The translations under genes were made by a program, and so were the position numbers. From Planifilum fimeticola (GTDB lineage Bacteria; Bacillota; Bacilli; Thermoactinomycetales; DSM-44946): a DNA stretch of 64,000 nucleotides. The notes below the pieces were generated by a model. The model was not told the DNA's origin, made no database searches, and saw nothing but the letters and a program-made list of their open reading frames with translations. The DNA lies in assembly GCF_003001905.1 (NCBI RefSeq), contig NZ_PVNE01000012.1:38291-102290 (forward strand). The letters run 5' to 3'. Within the stretch, counting starts at the first letter, position 1, and every line of letters begins with the position of its first letter. Positions 55,198 to 63,908 of this stretch are shown one piece after another.

Positions 55198-56055
55198 TTG
55201 GTCCTCTTATATCTTGGAGGAACAATGGTCCGGCCTCGATCCGGAGGTGAAACGGGCGGTGAAGCGTTCACGGATGTAGTGGGATGTGCGGTTGCCGGCG
55301 TCGGCACGAAGGTGGCATCCATCGCCAGGGCCTTCTCGTATAGGATGTGGGGAGCGGGAAACAGTACGGTGATATTGTCCTCGGAAAAATTGAGTCCTCC
55401 CGGCGCCGCGTGGGTGAATGCCACCCTGGCGAATGCGTTGGATATCGATGACGGACACCGGTTGACCAAGGGGCATCCCGGAGCGATCGTATTCCCCGCC
55501 GTATGGGCCATTTCGGAGAATAAGGGGCTTTCGGGGGCGGAGTTTTTGACTGCCTTGCTGATCGGCTATGAAATCGGTATCCGTACGGGAATCATCGCTC
55601 ATCAGCTCCGGCCGGAATACCATTGCACGGGTCCCTGGGGAGCGGTCGGGGCTGCAGCGGGCGGTGCGAGGGCGTCCGGGTTGGATTCTTTCCGACTGGT
55701 GAACGCTCTTGGGATCGCGGAATATTTTGCCCCGTATTCCCCCATGATGCGATGCATCGCTGTGCCCTCCATGGTCAAGGACGGCATCGGGTGGGGCAGC
55801 ATGGCGGGGGTGAGTGCGGTTGGTCTGGGTACACGGGGATTCCCCCGTCGGTCGATTCGGAAGAGGCGGTTGAGGTGATCGGCGGCGGGAGATTTTGATC
55901 GACCCTTGTCCCCTGAGGAAAAGCGGAATAAATTTCTGGAACTGACTGCTCCGCAATTGGGGGATGCCATAAGTGAAGCGCTTTTGGAGATGATTCAGCA
56001 TTTGGAACATGTGGACAACATCCGGGAACTGTCGGCGATTTTGTCATCCCGTTGA
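55198..56055 (+). pseudogene. Decayed MmgE/PrpD-family (2-methylcitrate dehydratase-like) gene
   Basis: The first part reads clearly as MmgE/PrpD (LANALDIDDGHRLTKGHPGA, then EYHCTGPWGAVGAAAGGA and MVKDGIGWGSMAGVSAVGL) but its N-terminal 25-30 residues are missing or scrambled. Near 55830 the frame is lost (a +/- shift gives GYTGIPPSVDSEEAVEVIGG), then stops. From about 55897 another frame gives the family's C-terminal end (LSPEEKRNKFLELTAPQLGD to ELSAILSSR, stop at 56053-56055). About 150 residues between the pieces are absent, against a usual 450-residue protein. It is a dead gene with an internal deletion and frameshift. Confidence 0.82.
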
Positions 56056-56254
56056 TTGATAAAGGTGATGCCGGACGATCCCGTTCGACAGGCATTCGGG
56101 TTGGGCAGAATCGAAGGACAGACAGAGCGCTTTTCCCGTCACGGACGAAGTTCTTCGTCGCTTGATGAACGTTACGGCATGAACAGGGAATCCGACCGCA
56201 TCGGAACCGGGTCGCCCATCACGGCGGCCTTTTTTGTATGGACGGGCGCATTCA

Positions 56255-56283
56255 TTGACAGAATGAAATGGCTATTTTATAAT
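56255..56283 (+). promoter_or_regulatory. Perfect consensus sigma-A promoter of the E1/E2 operon
   Basis: TTGACA (56255-56260), exactly 17 bases, then TATAAT (56278-56283). The predicted transcription start near 56290 falls within the inverted repeat at 56287-56315. Such a strong promoter is expected to need a repressor. Confidence 0.88.
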
Positions 56284-56286
56284 TTA

Positions 56287-56315
56287 TACAAATGTAATCA
56301 ACATGAACATTTGTA
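56287..56315. promoter_or_regulatory. Operator-like inverted repeat at the transcription start of the E1/E2 operon
   Basis: TACAAATGT and ACATTTGTA are perfect nine-base arms with an 11-base spacer, overlapping the predicted +1. A related but imperfect arrangement (ATACAATGT..AACATATGTAAA) lies at about 59663-59686, just downstream of the polyol PTS promoter. A repressor binding both is possible; the regulator is not identified in the window. Confidence 0.6.
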
Positions 56316-56341
56316 AATACTTCATGCAGGGAGGGGTCCAT

Positions 56342-57328
56342 GTGTTGGCCGCGTTTCAGTTGCCCTCCACGGTGCCGGTGGAACGGCTTCCCCATCTCTA
56401 TTACCAGATGTGGTTGATCCGGTATTTTGACGAGAAGGTGGATCAGTTCTTTGCCAGGGGAATGATTCACGGAACCACGCATCTCTATGTGGGCCAGGAA
56501 GCGGTGGCGGTCGGAGCCTGCGCCGTCCTGGACGAGAAAGACAAGATCACCAGCACCCACCGCGGGCACGGTCACTGCATCGCGAAGGGTGCCGACGTGA
56601 ACCGGATGATGTCGGAATTGTTCGGGAAAGCGAACGGGTATTGCAAGGGAAAAGGCGGATCGATGCATATCGCCGACGTGGAAAAAGGGAACCTGGGTGC
56701 CAACGGCATCGTCGGCGGGGGGATTCCCATCGCCGTCGGAGCGGCGCTGACGTCCAAGATGAAAGAGCTGGGCTATGTGGTTCTGTGCTTTTTCGGGGAC
56801 GGGGCAGCCAACGAAGGCAGTTTTCACGAATCGCTCAATCTGGCGGCCATCTGGGATCTGCCCGTGGTGTTTCTCTGTGAGAACAACCAGTACGGGATGT
56901 CCGGATCGGTCAAGGACATGTTCCGGATTGAAAATATTGCCGACCGGGCGGCGGGATACGGCATGCCCGGCCGCGTGGTGGACGGAAACGACATCTTCCA
57001 GGTCATGAGCGCGGTGGACGAAGCGGTCCGTCGCGCCCGCGCCGGAGAGGGTCCCACCCTCATCGAGGCCAAAACGTATCGATGGAAAGGGCACTCCAAG
57101 AGCGACGCCAAGAAATACCGGACGAGGGAAGAGGAGAAGTGGTGGCGGGAAAATAAGGACCCCATCCGCAGGATGGAGGAAGTGCTCTTCTCCGAAGGGA
57201 TCTTGACGGAGGAAGAGGCTGAAAAGCTGCGGGAAAAAGCGGCCCGTTCCGTCGAGGAGGCGGTGGATTTCGCGGAAAAGAGCCCCATGCCCTCACTGGA
57301 TACGTTGGAAGAGGATGTATATGCCTGA
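56342..57328 (+). CDS. 2-oxoacid/acetoin dehydrogenase E1 component, alpha subunit
   Basis: Thiamine-diphosphate-dependent E1 alpha chain, about 328 residues. The TPP motif spans [20 protein letters not shown] to ENNQYGMSG; the phosphorylation-loop region [15 protein letters not shown] is present. The N-terminal half ([29 protein letters not shown]) fits the AcoA/PdhA group. Several starts are possible; GGGAGGGG points to the GTG at 56342 (or TTG 56345), because the ATG at 56303 would be almost leaderless. It is first of E1alpha-E1beta-E2. Acetoin is the likeliest substrate by similarity; a branched 2-oxoacid is an alternative. Confidence 0.87.
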   Translation: MLAAFQLPSTVPVERLPHLYYQMWLIRYFDEKVDQFFARGMIHGTTHLYVGQEAVAVGACAVLDEKDKITSTHRGHGHCIAKGADVNRMMSELFGKANGYCKGKGGSMHIADVEKGNLGANGIVGGGIPIAVGAALTSKMKELGYVVLCFFGDGAANEGSFHESLNLAAIWDLPVVFLCENNQYGMSGSVKDMFRIENIADRAAGYGMPGRVVDGNDIFQVMSAVDEAVRRARAGEGPTLIEAKTYRWKGHSKSDAKKYRTREEEKWWRENKDPIRRMEEVLFSEGILTEEEAEKLREKAARSVEEAVDFAEKSPMPSLDTLEEDVYA

Positions 57329-57359
57329 CGGATTCCAAAACGGGAAAAGGAGTGGGAGC

Positions 57360-58346
57360 GTGAGGGAGATCACCTATCTGGAAGCGATCCGGGAAGCGAT
57401 CAGCCAGGAAATGCGGAACAATCCCGATGTGTTCATGATGGGGGAGGATATCGGGATTTACGGCGGAGCCTTCGGGGTGAGCCGGGGATTGTTGGAGGAA
57501 TTCGGTCCGGAACGGATTCGGGACACGCCGATATCGGAGTCGGCACTGGCCGGATCGGCCGTCGGGGCGGCGATGACCGGCATGCGGCCGATCATCGAGT
57601 TGCAGTTTTCCGATTTCATTACCATCGCGATGGATCAACTGGTGAATCAAGGGGCGAAAATCCGGTACATGTTCGGGGGCAAGGCCCGGGTCCCGCTGGT
57701 GGTCCGGACTCCCGGCGGTTCCGGCACGGGAGCGGCGGCCCAGCATTCCCAGAGCCTGGAGGCCTGGACGGCGCATATCCCCGGCTTGAAAGTGGTGCAA
57801 CCCTCCACGGCCTATGATGCCAAGGGGTTGTTGAAGGCGGCCATCGACGACGACAACCCGGTGATCTTTTATGAACACAAGCTGCTCTACAGGACCAAGG
57901 GGGAGGTACCGGAGGAACCTTACGCGATCCCTCTCGGCAAAGCCGACATCAAAAGGGAAGGGACGGATATCACCGTGATCGCCACCTCCATCATGGTTCA
58001 CCGCGCCCTGAAGGCTGCGGAGACCCTGTCCGGGGAAGGGATCAGCGTGGAGGTGCTGGATCCGAGGACCCTGGTTCCCCTGGATGTGGAGAGCATTGTC
58101 CGATCCGTGAAAAAAACCGGAAGGGTTCTCATTGTGCACGAGGCGGTCAAACGGGGAGGCATCGGAGCGGAAATTGCCGGGGTGATCGCGGAAAGCGAGG
58201 CCTTCGATTATCTGGATGCCCCCATCCGGCGGCTGGGCGGAGCAGCGGTTCCCATCCCCTACAATCCCGCGCTGGAAAAGGCGGCCGTTCCCCAGGAAGA
58301 AGACATCGTCCGGGCTGTGCGGGAGCTTGTCCAGAAACAGTTTTAG
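57360..58346 (+). CDS. 2-oxoacid/acetoin dehydrogenase E1 component, beta subunit
   Basis: About 328 residues forming the heterotetramer with E1 alpha. Marks are [56 protein letters not shown] and [14 protein letters not shown]. The GTG at 57360 follows AAAGGAG; an ATG at 57321 is possible but has a weaker site. It binds the pyrimidine end of TPP and the E2 core. The gene is 14 bases from E2. Confidence 0.9.
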   Translation: MREITYLEAIREAISQEMRNNPDVFMMGEDIGIYGGAFGVSRGLLEEFGPERIRDTPISESALAGSAVGAAMTGMRPIIELQFSDFITIAMDQLVNQGAKIRYMFGGKARVPLVVRTPGGSGTGAAAQHSQSLEAWTAHIPGLKVVQPSTAYDAKGLLKAAIDDDNPVIFYEHKLLYRTKGEVPEEPYAIPLGKADIKREGTDITVIATSIMVHRALKAAETLSGEGISVEVLDPRTLVPLDVESIVRSVKKTGRVLIVHEAVKRGGIGAEIAGVIAESEAFDYLDAPIRRLGGAAVPIPYNPALEKAAVPQEEDIVRAVRELVQKQF

Positions 58347-58359
58347 GAGGTAAACGACC

Positions 58360-59595
58360 ATGGCCGAAGAAGTGTTGATGCCCAAGTTGGGGATGACGAT
58401 GGAAAAGGGAACGATCCTGCGCTGGCTCAAGAAAGAGGGGGAGCAGGTGCAGGCGGGGGAGCCATTGCTAGAGGTGATGACCGACAAAATCAACATCGAA
58501 GTGGAGTCGGAAATTTCCGGAACCCTGCTCAAGATCTATTACGGCGAAGAGGAGGAGGTTCCGGTCAACCGGGTCATCGCATACATCGGGGAAGCGGGGG
58601 AAAAGGTTCCGGAGGCGCCTCCCGGCGTGGAGGGATCGGCCCGGAACGACCGCGTATCGGATCCCGCTCAGCCGGAGGCGGAAAGGGAGTCGGCACCGGC
58701 GACCGCAGTGAAAAAAGTCCGGGCAACTCCCTCGGCCCGAAAGCTCGCGCGACAGCTGGGCGTGTCCCTTGATCAGGTGCCCGGAACCGGGCCCAGGGGG
58801 AGAGTGCATCGCTCGGATGTGGAGACGTATGCGTCGCAGATTCGCCGGGAGAAGGAAACAACTCCTCCCTTCAGTCGCGAGGAAGAGAAACGGGGTGAAA
58901 CTCCCGCCGCCGAAGCGATCCGAATGGGAGGCATCCGGAGGGCCGTCGCCCGGCGCATGACGGAAAGCGCCATGAACGCTCCGCATGTCACCCTGTTTAC
59001 GGAAGTGGATATGGGGGAAACGATTCGGTTGAGAAAGCAGCTCCTCCCCCTCGTCGAGAAGGAGACCGGCTACCGCCTTTCCTACACGGAACTGATCATG
59101 AAGGCCGCCGCCCAGGCTTTGGCCAGACACCCCCGGTTGAACGCTTCCCTGAAAGGGGATGACATGATTCTCCATCGCGAGATCCATATCGGCCTGGCGG
59201 TGGACGTGCCGGACGGGTTGGTGGTTCCCGTGGTGAAACATGTGGATCGCAAGGGAGTGGCGGAACTGGTGCGGGAATGCAAAAGTCTGGCGGAGCTGGC
59301 GCGCCAGGGGAAGCTCACGCCGGATCAGATCCAGGGGGGGACATTTACTGTCAGCAATCTGGGGATGTATGAAGTCGACGGTTTTACGCCGATCATCAAT
59401 CCGCCGGAGTCGGCCATATTGGGGGTGGGTCGGATTTCGGAAAAGCCGGTGGGAGTCGGCGGGGAGATTTGCCTCCGGCCGATGATGACGCTCAGCCTCT
59501 CCTTTGATCACCGCGTCGTCGACGGCGCGCCCGCGGCCGCATTTTTGACGGATTTGAAGGGGATTCTCGAACATCCGTACCGGATGATCGCATAA
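58360..59595 (+). CDS. Dihydrolipoamide acyltransferase (E2) of the same complex
   Basis: A 411-residue E2: one N-terminal lipoyl domain with Lys43 in VMTDKINIEVES, a Pro/Ala/Glu-rich linker, the peripheral subunit-binding domain (about 128-165, ATPSARKLARQLGVSLDQVP) and the catalytic domain ending with LSFDHRVVDGAPAAAFL (His and Asp of HxxxD). It moves the acyl group from E1 to CoA. AGGAGG precedes the ATG. No lipoamide dehydrogenase (E3) is encoded next, so the complex must borrow one from elsewhere. Confidence 0.92.
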   Translation: MAEEVLMPKLGMTMEKGTILRWLKKEGEQVQAGEPLLEVMTDKINIEVESEISGTLLKIYYGEEEEVPVNRVIAYIGEAGEKVPEAPPGVEGSARNDRVSDPAQPEAERESAPATAVKKVRATPSARKLARQLGVSLDQVPGTGPRGRVHRSDVETYASQIRREKETTPPFSREEEKRGETPAAEAIRMGGIRRAVARRMTESAMNAPHVTLFTEVDMGETIRLRKQLLPLVEKETGYRLSYTELIMKAAAQALARHPRLNASLKGDDMILHREIHIGLAVDVPDGLVVPVVKHVDRKGVAELVRECKSLAELARQGKLTPDQIQGGTFTVSNLGMYEVDGFTPIINPPESAILGVGRISEKPVGVGGEICLRPMMTLSLSFDHRVVDGAPAAAFLTDLKGILEHPYRMIA

Positions 59596-59621
59596 AAACG
59601 GGGGAGCCGATCCCCTTCGTA

Positions 59622-59650
59622 TTGACAGGGGAACCGAAAGCGTTTACAAT
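59622..59650 (+). promoter_or_regulatory. Sigma-A promoter with overlapping cre site for the polyol PTS operon
   Basis: TTGACA (59622-59627), 17 bases, TACAAT (59645-59650). Between and into the -10 lies CGAAAGCGTTTACA (59635-59648), which matches the CcpA cre consensus at 13 of 14 positions. CcpA binding there would block RNA polymerase, so glucose repression is expected. A small GGGG/CCCC hairpin at 59601-59615 may end the preceding operon. Confidence 0.8.
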
Positions 59651-59699
59651 TTTATTACAATTGATACAATGTGGAACATATGTAAAAGGTGGTGAAGTA

Positions 59700-60113
59700 G
59701 TGCAACATCTCACCCTGTTTTTCATGATTTTCGCGGGCATGTGGATGTGTCAGATCCTGCTCGCGTTATGGCAGGCGAAACACTTTCGCCGGCAGCTGCA
59801 TCTGATGGGAAATCAGGAATCGGGGTATTTGGGGGTGGGAGTTCATCGCCGTCGGTTCGGGCCGGGGGCGGTGGTGATCCTGGTCACCGATACCGAGGGA
59901 AGAGTGACCAATTGCAAAATGATGGCGGGGATGTCGGTCATGGCGCGCTTCCGAAAGGTGCCCGAACTCATCGGCAAGGAGTTGGAAGACTGCCGGGTGA
60001 AGGATCCGAAAAAGGCAAAACATCTCGCCTTGAACATGGCCATCGACAAGATCCATGAGGAGCGGGCCAGACGGGAGGAAAGGGACTCGCTGATGCGGGA
60101 GCAAACCGGGTAA
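59700..60113 (+). CDS. gutM: GutM-like glucitol operon activator
   Basis: A 137-residue protein starting at the GTG at 59700 after AAAGGTGG. One N-terminal membrane segment (LTLFFMIFAGMWMCQILLAL) is followed by a soluble domain (GYLGVGVHRRRFGPGAVVIL) typical of GutM/SrlM. GutM proteins accompany sorbitol PTS genes and act as positive regulators, though the mechanism is poorly known. It leads the operon here. Confidence 0.82.
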   Translation: MQHLTLFFMIFAGMWMCQILLALWQAKHFRRQLHLMGNQESGYLGVGVHRRRFGPGAVVILVTDTEGRVTNCKMMAGMSVMARFRKVPELIGKELEDCRVKDPKKAKHLALNMAIDKIHEERARREERDSLMREQTG

Positions 60114-60147
60114 GCCCCGCGGTGAGCCGATTTTTACGGGGCGGTGG

Positions 60148-60606
60148 ATGATGGAAAAGTTGTTGAACAAAGAGCATATCGTCATCATGGACAATTGCGA
60201 AGATTGGGAGAAAGCGATCCGCCTTCTGGGGGATCGCCTCATCCGGACCGGCACCGTCGGGAGGGAGTACATCGACAGGGTGCTGGAGCGGGAGAGGGAA
60301 TACCCCACGGGCTTGTCGTTGGAAGGCGGGATCAACGCGGCCATTCCCCACGCGGATTCCGCCGGGGTGTTCCGGCCCGGCCTGGCGCTGGGTGTCATCC
60401 GACAGGGTGTCGGCTTCAGGGAGATGGTCAGCAAGGATCCGGTCCGCGTTCAGTTGGTTTTTTTGCTGGCTGCGGTATCGGGTGAGGGACAGCTTGGCCT
60501 GTTGCAGGGGGTTATGGAGCTGCTTCAAAACCGGTCAATCCGGGAAAGGATCCTCTCCGCGGAAAGGGAGGACCAAATCGCAGGGATCCTCGGAAAAAGG
60601 GATTAA
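60148..60606 (+). CDS. PTS galactitol/fructose-type IIA component
   Basis: A 152-residue EIIA domain of the fructose/mannitol superfamily, closest in layout to GatA. The phosphohistidine is in GGINAAIPHADS. It passes phosphate from HPr to the IIB encoded 20 bases downstream. Standing between gutM and gatB-like genes, it belongs to the galactitol half of this mixed operon. Confidence 0.88.
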   Translation: MMEKLLNKEHIVIMDNCEDWEKAIRLLGDRLIRTGTVGREYIDRVLEREREYPTGLSLEGGINAAIPHADSAGVFRPGLALGVIRQGVGFREMVSKDPVRVQLVFLLAAVSGEGQLGLLQGVMELLQNRSIRERILSAEREDQIAGILGKRD

Positions 60607-60626
60607 CCGTCTCGGGGGGAAGAATC

Positions 60627-60923
60627 ATGGCGAAAAAACGGGTGATCGTGATTTGCGGGACAGGGGTGGCCACTTCCACGCTGGTGGTCCACAAAGTGAA
60701 GGAGTTCCTTCGGGAAAAGGGGATTGACGCCAATGTTCAACAGGGAAAGGTCTCCGACATTTTGACCCGGAGCGGGGAATTCGACCTGATCATCTCCACG
60801 ACCGCCGTTCCTCCATCGGTGGATCGGGAGAAAGTGGTCAACGCCGTGCCGATCTTGACCGGAGCGGGGAAGGAGAGGGTGTTTGAGGAGATCGAGGCCA
60901 AGCTGAAAAATGGAGGTGAGTGA
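60627..60923 (+). CDS. PTS galactitol-type IIB component
   Basis: A 98-residue GatB-type domain. The phosphocysteine is Cys10 in VIVICGTGVATSTLV. It transfers phosphate from IIA to the sugar in the IIC channel. GGGGGGAAG precedes the ATG. The stop lies directly before the IIC start, with GGAGGTGAG shared across the junction. Confidence 0.9.
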   Translation: MAKKRVIVICGTGVATSTLVVHKVKEFLREKGIDANVQQGKVSDILTRSGEFDLIISTTAVPPSVDREKVVNAVPILTGAGKERVFEEIEAKLKNGGE

Positions 60924-60925
60924 GG

Positions 60926-62275
60926 ATGAATGTGATCGATTATTTGTTGGATTTGGGGGCTTCGGTCGTTCTTCCCGTTTTCATTTTTCTCATCGGCTTG
61001 ATCTTGAGGGTGAAGCCCGGGCAAGCCTTTCGCGCCGGTCTTACCGTCGGGATCGGATTTGTGGGGATTAATCTGGTGATCAATCTGTTGGTGGAGAGCC
61101 TGGGGCCGGCGGCGAAGGACATGGTGAAGCAGTGGGGCCTCGATTTGAACATCATCGACGTGGGATGGCCGGCCACTTCGGCGATCGCTTTCGGGTCGGC
61201 GGTGGGGGCGCTGGCGATCCCCATCGGGCTGCTGGTTAATCTGGGAATGCTCCTTTTAGGGCTTACGCGCACCCTGAACATCGACATGTGGAACCTGTGG
61301 CACATCGCCTTTACCGGTGCCCTGGTCACCATCATGACCGACAACTTTGTGCTCGGCGTGATAACGGCGATCGTTCACGCCATGCTGTTGCTGGTCCTGG
61401 GCGACTTGTCGGCCAAACACATCTCCAATTACTACGGTTATCAGAATATTACGTTTCCTCACGGCACGTCGGCGCCCTATTACCTGATCGCCCTCCCTCT
61501 GGAGAAGCTTTTCAACCGGATTCCCGGCTTTCGCGATTGGAAGGCGGACCCGGAGACGATCCAGAAGCGGCTCGGGATCTTCGGGGAATCGACGGTTCTC
61601 GGGCTGATTCTTGGAATTTTGATCGGTTTATTGGCGGGCTGGGAGACGAAGGAGGTTCTGAACCTCGGCGTGAAGACCGCCGCGGTGATGCTGTTGCTGC
61701 CCCGGATGGTCTCCCTGCTGATGGAGGGGCTGATTCCCATTTCGGAAGCCGCGGAACAGTTCGTCCGCAAGCGCTTCCCGGGCCGGGAGCTGTATATCGG
61801 CATGGATTCCGCTTTGGCCGTGGGACATCCGGCGGCCATCGCCGCTTCCTTGATCATGGTTCCGATCGTGTTGGCCATGGCGGTGATCGTCCCCGGCAAC
61901 CAGGTCCTTCCCTTCGGTGATCTGGCCACCATCCCCTTCATTGTCTGCATGATGGTGCCGATCTTCCGGGGGAATGTGATCCGAACAGTGATCGGGGCCA
62001 CGATCTCCCTGGCGTTCGGGTTGCTGTTGGCGACCTATATCGCGCCCCTGTTTACGACGGCGGCGAAGAACGCCGGGTTTAACATGCCGGAGGGGGCTGC
62101 GGCGGTTTCTTCCCTCGTGGACGGCGCGGTGCCCACCACGGCCATTTTCATCTTCGGGGCGAAGCTCGGCTACGCGGGGATCATCGGCATCGGCGTCCTC
62201 ACCCTGGTCGCCGCGTACATCATGAGCCGAAGGCATTTCCGAACCGAGCAAAAAGGTGAGGCGGCGGAGGGATGA
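60926..62275 (+). CDS. PTS galactitol-type IIC permease
   Basis: A 449-residue membrane protein with about ten to twelve helices and the GatC-type blocks FGSAVGALAIPIGLLVNLGM, DNFVLGVITAIVHAML and DSALAVGHPAAIAASLIM. GGAGGTGA six bases upstream supports the ATG at 60926 over the GTG at 60920. GatC-family porters carry galactitol, arabitol and other polyols. It is complete. Confidence 0.92.
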   Translation: MNVIDYLLDLGASVVLPVFIFLIGLILRVKPGQAFRAGLTVGIGFVGINLVINLLVESLGPAAKDMVKQWGLDLNIIDVGWPATSAIAFGSAVGALAIPIGLLVNLGMLLLGLTRTLNIDMWNLWHIAFTGALVTIMTDNFVLGVITAIVHAMLLLVLGDLSAKHISNYYGYQNITFPHGTSAPYYLIALPLEKLFNRIPGFRDWKADPETIQKRLGIFGESTVLGLILGILIGLLAGWETKEVLNLGVKTAAVMLLLPRMVSLLMEGLIPISEAAEQFVRKRFPGRELYIGMDSALAVGHPAAIAASLIMVPIVLAMAVIVPGNQVLPFGDLATIPFIVCMMVPIFRGNVIRTVIGATISLAFGLLLATYIAPLFTTAAKNAGFNMPEGAAAVSSLVDGAVPTTAIFIFGAKLGYAGIIGIGVLTLVAAYIMSRRHFRTEQKGEAAEG

Positions 62276-62321
62276 ACCCCGCATTTCAACTCTGGTGAAC
62301 GGATTCGGGAGGTGTTGGACG

Positions 62322-62864
62322 ATGGATTTTTTGGTTCATGTGGCGGAAGGTTTTATCGGGATGTTCCAAAAGGGCGGGGAGACGTTTATCAATTTGGTCA
62401 CGGGAATCATTCCCACCCTCATTTGTCTGATCACCGCCGTCAACGCGGTCAACAAATTTGTGGGGGAGGAGCGGATCACGCGGTTCGCCCGGAAATGCAC
62501 GGGAAACATTCTGCTCCGCTACACCGTCTTCCCCGTGCTGGCCATGTTTTTCCTGACCAATCCGATGGCGTACACCTTCGGCAAGTTTCTGCCGGAGCAC
62601 CAAAAACCGGCGTTTTACGACTCGGCGGTTTCCTTTTGCCATCCCATCACCGGCCTCTTTCCCCATGCCAATCCGGCGGAATTGTTCGTCTACATGGGGA
62701 TTGCGACGGGCATCACGCAGCTGGGGCTGTCCTTGGGCCCCCTGGCCATCCGGTACTTTTTGGTCGGCGTGATCGTCATATTGATTCGCGGGATTGTGAC
62801 GGAGTACATCACCCAAAGGATGATCAAACGGTCCCATGTGCAGAAAGCCGGGTCGGCGGTTTGA
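62322..62864 (+). CDS. srlA: PTS glucitol/sorbitol-type IIC component
   Basis: A 180-residue GutA/SrlA-type membrane protein: GMFQKGGETFINLVTGIIPT, FLTNPMAYTFGKFLPE and SFCHPITGLFPHANPAELFV are family hallmarks. GGGAGGT eight bases before the ATG at 62322 fixes the start. With the IIBC protein encoded next it makes the sorbitol transporter. It follows a full galactitol-type set, so the operon has two different permeases. Confidence 0.92.
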   Translation: MDFLVHVAEGFIGMFQKGGETFINLVTGIIPTLICLITAVNAVNKFVGEERITRFARKCTGNILLRYTVFPVLAMFFLTNPMAYTFGKFLPEHQKPAFYDSAVSFCHPITGLFPHANPAELFVYMGIATGITQLGLSLGPLAIRYFLVGVIVILIRGIVTEYITQRMIKRSHVQKAGSAV

Positions 62865-62888
62865 TCCTTGGGGAGAGGAGGAGAGAGC

Positions 62889-63908
62889 ATGGCCTCGTAT
62901 AAACCGGTGCAAGTGTCCAAGGGAGAAGGGGGTTGGGGCGGTCCGCTCGTGATCCGTCCCACGGAGAAGAAGCGTTTCGTCGTATCCGTGACGGGAGGGG
63001 GGATTCATCCCGTCGCCGAGAGAATCGCCTCCCTGACCGGGGGAGAGGCGGTGGACGGTTTTAAGAAAAAGGTGGAACCCGAGGAAATGGCCTGTGTAAT
63101 CATCGATTGCGGGGGAACGGCCCGGTGCGGGGTCTACCCGAAACTGGGCGTGCTGACGGTGGACATCACCCCCGCTTCCCCCTCCGGGCCCCTCATGCAA
63201 TATATCAAGGAAGACAATTTTGTATCCGGGGTGCGGCTGGAGGATATCCGCCCGATGGAGGAGGATGAAGCCCGCTCCTATGAGGAAGCAGCCTCGGCGG
63301 AGGAAGCGCCGGAATCCGCCGGTGAGAGGGAAGCTCCCTCCGCCCAGGCGACGGCGTCGGTTCCCCGAAACAAAATCGTCCAATTCATCGAAGCCATCGG
63401 CCGCGGGATGGGAAAGGTCGTGGGAACCTTCTATCAGGCGGGGCGGGAGACGATCGACCAGGTGATTCGAAATATCCTGCCGTTTATGGCCTTTGTCAGC
63501 ACCATCATCGGGATCATCCTGTATACGGGGATCGGGAATCTGATCGCGGAAGTGGTATCCCCCCTGGCAGGGACCCTCGTCGGCCTCCTGCTGATCTCGA
63601 TCGTGGCCGCCCTGCCGTTCCTGTCTCCCCTTCTCGGGCCGGGGGCCGTCGTCGCTCAGGTGGTCGGGGTCCTCGTCGGCGTCGAGATCGGCCGGGGCAA
63701 CATTCCTCCCCAAATGGCCCTTCCCGCCCTGTTTGCCATCAATCCGCAGGTGGGTTGCGACTTTGTTCCGGTCGGGCTCACGCTGGGGGAAGCCAAGCCG
63801 GAGACCATCGAGATCGGCGTTCCTGCCGTCTTGTTCTCCAGGATGATCACCGGTCCCCTGGCGGTATTGATCGCTTACCTGTTCAGTTTCGGGCTCTATA
63901 CCAACTAG
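62889..63908 (+). CDS. srlE: PTS glucitol/sorbitol-type IIBC component
   Basis: A 339-residue GutE/SrlE-type protein. The N-terminal IIB domain holds the phosphocysteine region CVIIDCGGTARCGVYPK; an acidic Ala/Glu/Ser linker (about 125-160) joins it to a C-terminal IIC domain (LPFMAFVSTIIGIILYTGIG, LPFLSPLLGPGAVVAQ, NPQVGCDFVPVGLTLGEA). GAGGAGAG precedes the ATG at 62889. The matching glucitol IIA (SrlB) is not in the window and may lie just beyond. Confidence 0.93.
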   Translation: MASYKPVQVSKGEGGWGGPLVIRPTEKKRFVVSVTGGGIHPVAERIASLTGGEAVDGFKKKVEPEEMACVIIDCGGTARCGVYPKLGVLTVDITPASPSGPLMQYIKEDNFVSGVRLEDIRPMEEDEARSYEEAASAEEAPESAGEREAPSAQATASVPRNKIVQFIEAIGRGMGKVVGTFYQAGRETIDQVIRNILPFMAFVSTIIGIILYTGIGNLIAEVVSPLAGTLVGLLLISIVAALPFLSPLLGPGAVVAQVVGVLVGVEIGRGNIPPQMALPALFAINPQVGCDFVPVGLTLGEAKPETIEIGVPAVLFSRMITGPLAVLIAYLFSFGLYTN

